12,289 bases of DNA from JASJBU01 sp965372385. GTDB taxonomy: Bacteria > Pseudomonadota > Gammaproteobacteria > Chromatiales > Chromatiaceae. The DNA lies in contig CBDVCD010000079.1 of NCBI GenBank assembly GCA_965372385.1, forward strand, positions 1-12,289, written 5' to 3'. Of this stretch, positions 7,128 to 12,289 are shown piece by piece. Numbering within the stretch: position 1 is the stretch's first letter; every line of letters starts with the position of its first letter. The position numbers and the translations under genes are program-made. Below the pieces are notes generated by a model. That model did no database searches. It was not told where the DNA came from and saw only the letters and a list, made by a program, of their open reading frames with translations.

Positions 7128-8873
7128 TTATGCCTGAATTGGCGTTTCGCTGAACTGATGCCTGCAGAGCTGGAAATACTCGCCCCCAGTGGATAGTAGC
7201 TGCTCATGCCGGCCATCCTCGACGATCCGGCCATCCCGAATCACCAGGATACGGTCAGCATGCTGGATGGTCGACAAACGATGGGCGATTACCAGGGTGG
7301 TGCGGTTTTTCGTCACCTCCCGCAAGGCGGCCTGGACATGCTGTTCCGACTCCGCATCCAGCGCCGAGGTCGCCTCATCCAGCAGCAGGATAGGGGCGTC
7401 CTTGATCAGCGCCCGCGCGATGGCAAGCCGCTGGCGCTGCCCACCGGAGAGCCTTACCCCATCCTCGCCGATCATGGTCTCGAATCCCTCCGGCAGGGCC
7501 TCGATAAACTCCAGTGCGTGGGCATCCTTGGCGGCACGTATCAGCTGTTTCTCGGACACCTCACCGGCGGCACCATAGCGGATATTGGCGGCGATGGTGT
7601 CATCGAACAGCACCGATTCCTGCCCCACATAGGAGAGTATTTTCCTCAGGCCTGTCAGGCTCAGCGCCTGGATATCCACCCCATCGATCAGGATGCATCC
7701 ACTGGCGGGCAGATAAAAACGCGACACCAGATTGGCGATCGTGGTCTTGCCCCCACCCGAATGCCCCACCAGCGCCACAGTCGTCCCGGGCTGCACCTCG
7801 AAACTGACCGAACTGAGCACATCCCGCTCTGTTTTGGGGTAATGGAATGTGACCTGGTCAAAGGTGATGCGCCCATCCACCCGTTTCAGTTCCATGACCC
7901 CAGTGTCAGCCTCAGGCAGCTCATCCACCAGAGCAAATACCGTCTGGGCCGCCGCCAGCCCTCGTTGCAGCGGCTGATTGATACTGGTCAACCGTTTCAT
8001 GGGCGAAAACAACAGGCCAATGGCCACCATCAGCGAAACGAATCCGCCCACTGTCAGCTCTCCCGCCGCGGTCTGATGGGTGCCCACATAGACCAGCAGG
8101 GCGAACATCAGGGCGCCGATGAACTCCACCAGGGGCATGTGGATAGAACCGGCCACCTTGTTTTTCATGTTGTAGCGTCGCACCCAGTTGGCCCGGCCCA
8201 TGAAGCGTGCTCTTTCATACGGGTACCCGCCAAAGATCTTGATCACCTTCTGGCCGCGTACGCTCTCCTCCAGCACATGGGTCAGGTTGCCCATGGTCTC
8301 CTGCAAGGCCAGGTTGAGCCGGCGCAGGCGCAGGGCCAACAGGCGCACCGTCACTATGATCACCGGCAGGGTGGTCAGTACCGACAGGGTCAACAGCCAG
8401 TTCACATAGAACATATAGGCCAGTAGACCGACCACGATAATACTGTCCTTCACCAGAGTAGTGAGCACCTGGGTGGCGGCTGTGGTGACCTGTTCCACGT
8501 TATAGGTCACCTTAGAGATGATGTTACCTGTGGAGTTGGCATCGAAATAGGCATTCGGCAGGGTCAGAATGCGTTCGATCATGCCGACCCGCAGATCGAG
8601 CACCACCTTGCCCGAGACCCACTCGAAGGCGATATTACTGATAAAATTCATCACCCCACGAACGGAGAAGAGGATCAACAATAAGATCGGCGCCCAGAAG
8701 ATAGTGACCGGATCCTTTTCCACGAAACTGCCGTCCAGCATGGGTTTCATGAGTAGCGGGATGGCGGGCTCGGTCAGGGCCATCATCACCATCGCCGCCA
8801 GACCGCCGGCGAACTGCCGCCAGTAGGGCCGCACCTGTTTCAGCAGACGCAGATAGAGTTCCCGCCCGGTCAT
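7128..8873 (-). CDS. msbA: Lipid A export ABC transporter MsbA
   Basis: MsbA is the homodimeric inner-membrane flippase that moves core-lipid A to the periplasmic leaflet using ATP. The 581 residues fit one half-transporter. The membrane domain with about six helices covers roughly 20-310. The nucleotide-binding domain follows with Walker A GHSGGGKT (370-377), the Q-loop glutamine at 418, signature LSGGQ (475-479), Walker B ILLLDE (495-500) and the H-loop His531. The substrate assignment rests on overall similarity and on the neighbouring LPS genes. The ATG at 8873 shares ATGA with the stop of the small hldE-like ORF upstream, and a CAGGTGAG sequence lies just before it. waaA follows 17 bp downstream and is probably co-transcribed. 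Confidence 0.95.
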   Translation of the reverse strand: MTGRELYLRLLKQVRPYWRQFAGGLAAMVMMALTEPAIPLLMKPMLDGSFVEKDPVTIFWAPILLLILFSVRGVMNFISNIAFEWVSGKVVLDLRVGMIERILTLPNAYFDANSTGNIISKVTYNVEQVTTAATQVLTTLVKDSIIVVGLLAYMFYVNWLLTLSVLTTLPVIIVTVRLLALRLRRLNLALQETMGNLTHVLEESVRGQKVIKIFGGYPYERARFMGRANWVRRYNMKNKVAGSIHMPLVEFIGALMFALLVYVGTHQTAAGELTVGGFVSLMVAIGLLFSPMKRLTSINQPLQRGLAAAQTVFALVDELPEADTGVMELKRVDGRITFDQVTFHYPKTERDVLSSVSFEVQPGTTVALVGHSGGGKTTIANLVSRFYLPASGCILIDGVDIQALSLTGLRKILSYVGQESVLFDDTIAANIRYGAAGEVSEKQLIRAAKDAHALEFIEALPEGFETMIGEDGVRLSGGQRQRLAIARALIKDAPILLLDEATSALDAESEQHVQAALREVTKNRTTLVIAHRLSTIQHADRILVIRDGRIVEDGRHEQLLSTGGEYFQLCRHQFSETPIQA

Positions 8874-8980
8874 CTCGGCTCACCTGCTGCCACCGGACTG
8901 TGGCATACCCTGCTGACCAGTATCAGGTCACCGGCCACCAGCACACGGGCAGCATCAAAATCCGGCAGTTGAAATTGCAT
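8870..8980 (-). pseudogene. hldE: Remnant resembling the HldE N-terminus
   Basis: A 36-codon ORF begins MQFQLPDFDAARVLVAGDLI, very like the start of HldE, the bifunctional heptose-7-phosphate kinase/adenylyltransferase that makes ADP-heptose. Intact proteins continue with a DRYWxG stretch and more than 400 further residues. Here the match stops after about residue 21 (8918-8980) and an unrelated tail of 15 residues runs into a TGA. That stop overlaps the msbA ATG as ATGA, so the leftover ORF could couple translation to msbA. I read it as the 5' stub of a deleted or rearranged hldE. A full copy may exist elsewhere, and the neighbouring heptosyltransferases suggest heptose is still used. The homology is from recalled family patterns and is short. 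Confidence 0.6.
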
Positions 8981-8987
8981 CAAACAG

Positions 8988-9017
8988 TTAACATGAGTGG
9001 ACGAATCGTCCTATATT
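8988..9017 (+). promoter_or_regulatory. Predicted promoter of the lpxL-waaF-waaC operon
   Basis: TTAACA (8988-8993) and TATATT (9012-9017), spaced by 18 bp, resemble sigma-70 -35 and -10 boxes, each with one mismatch. The palindrome GGACGA-A-TCGTCC (8999-9011) fills the spacer and could be an operator. A start near 9024 would give a leader of about 45 nt. Confidence 0.5.
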
Positions 9018-9041
9018 AGGCACCCTCTCCGCAGTGAACAA
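9013..9041 (-). promoter_or_regulatory. Possible divergent promoter for msbA-waaA
   Basis: On the minus strand TTGTTC (9041-9036) and TAATAT (9018-9013) are 17 bp apart. The match to sigma-70 is weak, but it overlaps the opposite -10 box and would transcribe the hldE remnant, msbA and waaA. Confidence 0.3.
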
Positions 9042-9070
9042 GAAAAACCATTTTTTTCATTATTTAGCCA

Positions 9071-9982
9071 ATGACAAGCAAGAAAACTTCTATTGCCTCA
9101 CCCCGCTACTGGCCTACCTGGCTTGGAGTGCTGCTGCTCTGGTCGATTGCCAAGTTCCTACCCTATGCAACGGCTGTTTGGCTTGGCCGTAAAATGGGCA
9201 GACTCGGCTACCGCCTGGCTGACCGCCGCCGACATATCGCCGAGGTTAATCTGGCATTATGTTATCCAGAAATGACGAATGAACAGCGGGATCAGCTGAC
9301 GCTGAAACATTTTGAGTCGCTAGGAATTGGTCTGCTGACGACGGGTTTTGCCTGGTGGGCCAGGGATAAAAAACTGCAGCCCCTGGTTACCATCGAGGGC
9401 TTGGATCTTCTCGAATCCAGCATGCAGCAGGGTAAGGGCGTCATTCTGTTAAGCGGCCACTTTACCGATCTGGAAATGACGGCCCGTTTGTTGAGTCTGT
9501 ATCACCCATTTGCCGCCATGTACCGCCAACATGAAAACCCGGTGATTGAGCGAGCGTTCAGTCGCAACCGCGAACTCCGCTCCACCGCGGCCATTCCTCG
9601 TGATGATCTTCGGCTGCTGCTGCGTACCCTAAAAAAGGAGCAACAAGCCGTATGGTATGCACCGGATCAGAGTTTCAGCGGGCCTAACAGTGCTCTGGTC
9701 CCGTTCTTCGGCGTACCCGCCAGCACCCACACCGGTACAGCGCGCCTGGCAAAGATCACGGGGGCGGCCGTCCACCCGTTCATCGGCTTTCGGCTACCGG
9801 GCAGCCAGGGCTACCGGCTGCTCATCGAACCCGCGCTGCACGACTTTCCCAGCGATAGCCCGGAGCAGGACGCCGCGCGGGTCAACGGGTTGATAGAAAA
9901 GGCCGTCGGCTACGCACCCGAACAGTATCTGTGGATCCACCGGCGTTTCAAGAACCGACCAGGGCTTGCCGATCCCTACTAA
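9071..9982 (+). CDS. Lipid A biosynthesis acyltransferase (LpxL/HtrB family)
   Basis: This 303-residue inner-membrane enzyme belongs to the lysophospholipid acyltransferase-like family that adds a secondary acyl chain from acyl-ACP to Kdo-lipid A. A hydrophobic N-terminal segment (about 15-35, WLGVLLLWSIAKFLPYA) anchors it. The HX4E catalytic motif is HFTDLE, with His130 and Glu135. Further family stretches are MYRQHENP (substrate site), WYAPDQSF and GTARLAKITGA. Whether it acts like LpxL (lauroyl) or LpxM (myristoyl) cannot be decided, so no symbol is given. No Shine-Dalgarno sequence precedes the ATG; the leader is T-rich (a run of seven T). It is the first gene of a plus-strand group with waaF 24 bp downstream. 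Confidence 0.92.
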   Translation: MTSKKTSIASPRYWPTWLGVLLLWSIAKFLPYATAVWLGRKMGRLGYRLADRRRHIAEVNLALCYPEMTNEQRDQLTLKHFESLGIGLLTTGFAWWARDKKLQPLVTIEGLDLLESSMQQGKGVILLSGHFTDLEMTARLLSLYHPFAAMYRQHENPVIERAFSRNRELRSTAAIPRDDLRLLLRTLKKEQQAVWYAPDQSFSGPNSALVPFFGVPASTHTGTARLAKITGAAVHPFIGFRLPGSQGYRLLIEPALHDFPSDSPEQDAARVNGLIEKAVGYAPEQYLWIHRRFKNRPGLADPY

Positions 9983-10006
9983 TCCCGCAAAGGAGGCACT
10001 GATTTT

Positions 10007-11041
10007 TTGAATACACAAGCGCAAAAAGTGCCACGCATTCTGGTGATCGGTCCCTCCTGGGCGGGGGATATGGTGATGTCTCAAAGCCTGTTCTTCGTTC
10101 TCAAACAACGTCATCCCGAAGCAGTTATTGATGTTCTAGCCCCAAGCTGGAGCAACCCTTTGCTGAATCGCATGCCGGAAGTAAACAGAACCGTGGAAAT
10201 GCCCATCGGACATGGCCGTTTAGGCTTGGGGGAAAGATGGCGGCTGGGAAGGTGGCTGAGTCACCAGCATTACGATCAGGCTATTTTATTGCCAAACTCT
10301 CTGAAATCCGCCCTTACGCCTTTTTTCGCCCGGATTCCCCGGCGCACCGGATGGCTGGGAGAGATGCGCTACGGCTTGCTGAACGATGTACGCAAACAGG
10401 ACAAGAAGCAACTGCCCATGATGGTGCAGCGTTTTGTCGCGCTGGCACTGGAGCCGGATGAAGAGGAACTTCCGCCGATCCCGCCCCCTGCCTTGCGGGT
10501 GAAACCGGAAGATGTACATCAGGCGTTGGCGGATCTGAATCTGCCCCGGCCCCAGGCGAAGATGCTGGCGCTTTGTCCCGGCGCGGAATTCGGCCCGTCC
10601 AAACGCTGGCCTGAAACGCATTACGCGGAGCTCGCCCGCCGCTATCTGGCACGCGGCTGGGAAGTCTGGCTGTTTGGTTCCGCCAAGGATCAGCTTGTCT
10701 GCGCTGAAATCGACCGCTTATGTGGGAATGCCTGCACCGATCTGAGCGGTAGCACCAGCCTGGCTCAGGCGGTGGATCTGTTATCTTTGGCCAGTGCCGC
10801 AGTCTGCAACGACTCCGGCCTGATGCATGTAGCTGCCGCGCTCAACCGACCATTGGTGGCGGTGTACGGCTCAACCGATCCCGGCTTTACTCCACCGTTG
10901 AACACAAATTCCCGGGTAGTACGCTTAGGCTTGGATTGCAGCCCCTGTTTTAAGCGGGAATGCCCTCTGGGTCATCTTCGTTGCCTGAATGAACTGAAAG
11001 TGGATCAGATAACAGCCGCCCTTGAAGAGCTGAGCGTATGA
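10007..11041 (+). CDS. waaF: ADP-heptose:LPS heptosyltransferase II WaaF
   Basis: WaaF adds the second L,D-heptose to the inner core of LPS in the cytoplasm. The 344-residue GT9 protein opens with ILVIGPSWAGDMVMSQSLF, where Asp21 corresponds to the conserved GT9 aspartate. It carries LPNSLKSAL (95-103), CPGAEFGPSKRWP (190-202) and the ADP-heptose site NDSGLMHVAAAL (268-279), all typical of WaaF. The start codon is TTG at 10007, chosen because AGGAGG at 9991-9996 lies 10 bases before it and no ATG fits the conserved N-terminus. Near the C-terminus is a cysteine cluster, CSPCFKREC with a further Cys 7 residues on. Its stop overlaps the waaC start as ATGA, so the two are translationally coupled. 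Confidence 0.95.
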   Translation: MNTQAQKVPRILVIGPSWAGDMVMSQSLFFVLKQRHPEAVIDVLAPSWSNPLLNRMPEVNRTVEMPIGHGRLGLGERWRLGRWLSHQHYDQAILLPNSLKSALTPFFARIPRRTGWLGEMRYGLLNDVRKQDKKQLPMMVQRFVALALEPDEEELPPIPPPALRVKPEDVHQALADLNLPRPQAKMLALCPGAEFGPSKRWPETHYAELARRYLARGWEVWLFGSAKDQLVCAEIDRLCGNACTDLSGSTSLAQAVDLLSLASAAVCNDSGLMHVAAALNRPLVAVYGSTDPGFTPPLNTNSRVVRLGLDCSPCFKRECPLGHLRCLNELKVDQITAALEELSV

Positions 11042-12084
11042 AGGTGTTGCTCGTTAAAACCTCCTCTCTAGGAGACTTGATCCATAGCTTTCCCGCACTG
11101 ACCGACGCAGTGACCGCCATCGCCGGGTTAAGCTTTGACTGGGTGGTGGAAGAGGCCTTTACTGAAGTTCCCTCATGGAGCCGGCATGTGGATAGAGTCA
11201 TCCCCATTGCACTGCGCCGCTGGCGGAAATCACCCTGGCAAGCCTGGCGCTCCGGCGAGTGGCATGCCTTCGTGCACAATTTGCAAGCACGGGAATATGA
11301 CCTGGTGATCGACGCACAGGGATTGCTCAAAAGCGCCCTGGCGGCGCGTAAGGCCTTGGGAGTGAAAGCGGGGTTGGATCGGGACAGCGCCAGAGAGCCC
11401 CTCGCCAGTTTTTTTTATCAGCGGAGGTTGCCGGTTCCCAAAGGTGCGCACGCCATCAGCCGGGTGCGCCGGTTGTTCGCTCTGGCTTTGGGCTACTCCG
11501 TCCCGCAAGGTGAACCCGAGGATTATGGCATGGCGCGGGAAAGGTTCCCAACGCCGCAGATCTCCCAGCCTTTTGTGCTGTTTTTACATGGCACCACCTG
11601 GCGTAGTAAACACTATCCAGAAGCCCAGTGGCTGGCGTTGGCCAGGCTTGCGGTTCAATCCGGCGTGGAGGTACTGATCCCTTGGGGCAACGACACCGAA
11701 CATGCCAGAGCCGATCGCATCGCCGCCTCTGGCAATTCTGTACGGATACTGCCCAAACAGAGCCTGACGGAACTGGCGGGGTTGATCGCTAACGCGCGTG
11801 GCATAGTAGCCGTAGACACCGGACTGGCACATCTGGCCAGCGCTTTTCAAACACCTCAGGTTGTTCTTTTCGGCCCGACACAGCCGGGATTGACTGGCGT
11901 GCTTGGCGCTAATCAGAAAAATCTACAGGCGGTCGGGGATTGCGTTCCTTGTATGAAGCATCAATGCCGCCATCCTGAATCCAGCAACGGCGAACCCGTT
12001 TGTTTTAAAGGCTTGTCGCCAAAGCAGGTTTGGCTGCAATTGACAGCACTCATGCATTCAGAGAATCTACGCTACGAAGGTTAG
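11038..12084 (+). CDS. waaC: LPS heptosyltransferase I WaaC
   Basis: WaaC transfers the first L,D-heptose from ADP-heptose to Kdo2-lipid A. The N-terminus VLLVKTSSLGDLIHSFPALTD with Asp13, the FDWVVEE stretch (33-39), ERVIPxAxRRWRK-like VIPIALRRWRK, VIDAQGLLKSA (90-100) and VDTGLAHLASAF match the E. coli enzyme region by region. At 348 residues it is about 30 longer than E. coli WaaC. Much of the extra length is a C-terminal insert with four cysteines (CVPCMKHQC and a later VCF), echoing the cluster in WaaF. The ATG at 11038 overlaps the waaF stop by 4 bp. It is the last recognised gene of the lpxL-waaF-waaC group. Confidence 0.96.
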   Translation: MKVLLVKTSSLGDLIHSFPALTDAVTAIAGLSFDWVVEEAFTEVPSWSRHVDRVIPIALRRWRKSPWQAWRSGEWHAFVHNLQAREYDLVIDAQGLLKSALAARKALGVKAGLDRDSAREPLASFFYQRRLPVPKGAHAISRVRRLFALALGYSVPQGEPEDYGMARERFPTPQISQPFVLFLHGTTWRSKHYPEAQWLALARLAVQSGVEVLIPWGNDTEHARADRIAASGNSVRILPKQSLTELAGLIANARGIVAVDTGLAHLASAFQTPQVVLFGPTQPGLTGVLGANQKNLQAVGDCVPCMKHQCRHPESSNGEPVCFKGLSPKQVWLQLTALMHSENLRYEG

Positions 12085-12106
12085 GGTTTCGCTTTTCTGC
12101 GACCCT
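12083..12106 (+). terminator. Weak hairpin after waaC
   Basis: AGGGT (12083-12087) with ACCCT (12102-12106) and CGC (12090-12092) with GCG (12099-12101) could form a stem with a TT bulge. It begins at the waaC stop codon and no T-run follows, so its role as a terminator is doubtful. Confidence 0.25.
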
Positions 12107-12133
12107 TATGTCTTGGCGGCGTTTAGTCTACCT

Positions 12134-12289
12134 ATGCCGACAACGTGGATCAGCATCTCGATGTCGCTCTTGTTGCTGTTTTTGATTATGTTGATAGCAA
12201 TGAAATATATGAAGTGGCGCGGAGTATTGACGGGTATCTATTTTGCCGGTTTGAGTAACATCTCTCTGGCAAGGGCAGATCAATCGTGA
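12134..12289 (+). CDS. Possible small single-pass membrane protein
   Basis: A 51-codon ORF runs from the ATG at 12134 to a TGA ending at the last base of the window. Residues about 6-23 (ISISMSLLLLFLIMLIAM) form one strongly hydrophobic segment followed by a basic KYMKWR stretch, so the protein would be single-pass, N-terminus out or signal-anchor type. The remainder is short and includes a second weak hydrophobic patch (VLTGIYFAGLSNISLA). No clear ribosome binding site is seen, and I recognise no family. It lies about 50 bp after waaC. It may be a real small gene or a chance ORF in AT-richer DNA between genes. Confidence 0.35.
   Translation: MPTTWISISMSLLLLFLIMLIAMKYMKWRGVLTGIYFAGLSNISLARADQS

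Noticed and set aside
7206..8426. 406-codon plus-strand open frame inside msbA
   Set aside because: It is antisense to a fully conserved ABC transporter, and its His/Gln/Arg-rich product looks like translation of the complementary strand.

Overview
The window looks like chromosomal DNA from a GC-moderate gammaproteobacterium. The protein families (RsuA, ThiC, WaaA, MsbA, LpxL-type acyltransferase, WaaF, WaaC) and their grouping are typical of a Gram-negative with lipopolysaccharide. A Chromatiales-like or sulfur-oxidiser relative is possible, but that is only an impression and no marker gene proves it.

Layout. (1) 1-701: a secreted protein gene on the minus strand that runs off the left edge, a non-coding stretch with hairpins, and the rsuA terminator. 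(2) 702-3363, minus strand: thiC followed 13 bp later by rsuA, probably one transcript. (3) 3364-4126: a very long thiC leader with two complete TPP riboswitch aptamers in tandem. They lie inside a diverged segmental duplication, with a hairpin-rich insert between the copies and a plausible thiC promoter at 3958-3985. (4) 4127-4798, plus strand: a PCMT-family methyltransferase. (5) 4799-5276: an intergenic region with no gene, holding a 173-bp palindromic MITE-like element (17-bp perfect terminal inverted repeats, 7-bp target duplication) and further hairpins. (6) 5277-5855, plus strand: an isochorismatase-like hydrolase whose usual catalytic Asp is Asn. It overlaps the convergent waaA tail by 29 bp. 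(7) 5827-8873, minus strand: msbA then waaA. A 36-codon ORF resembling the HldE N-terminus lies just upstream and ends in an ATGA overlap with the msbA start. (8) 9071-12084, plus strand: an lpxL/htrB-type acyltransferase, waaF (TTG start) and waaC, an apparent operon transcribed divergently from msbA. (9) 12085-12289: a possible small single-pass membrane protein ORF.

The genes from 5827 to 12084 form a lipid A/inner-core LPS block: WaaA adds Kdo to the lipid A precursor, the LpxL-type enzyme acylates it, WaaC and WaaF add heptoses, and MsbA flips the product across the inner membrane. ThiC makes the thiamin pyrimidine and is controlled by thiamin pyrophosphate.

The most unusual items are the tandem TPP aptamers, the MITE-like element placed right after a stop codon, the hldE-like remnant coupled to msbA, and the Asn-for-Asp hydrolase. 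I saw no CRISPR array, phage gene, transposase, tRNA or rRNA.
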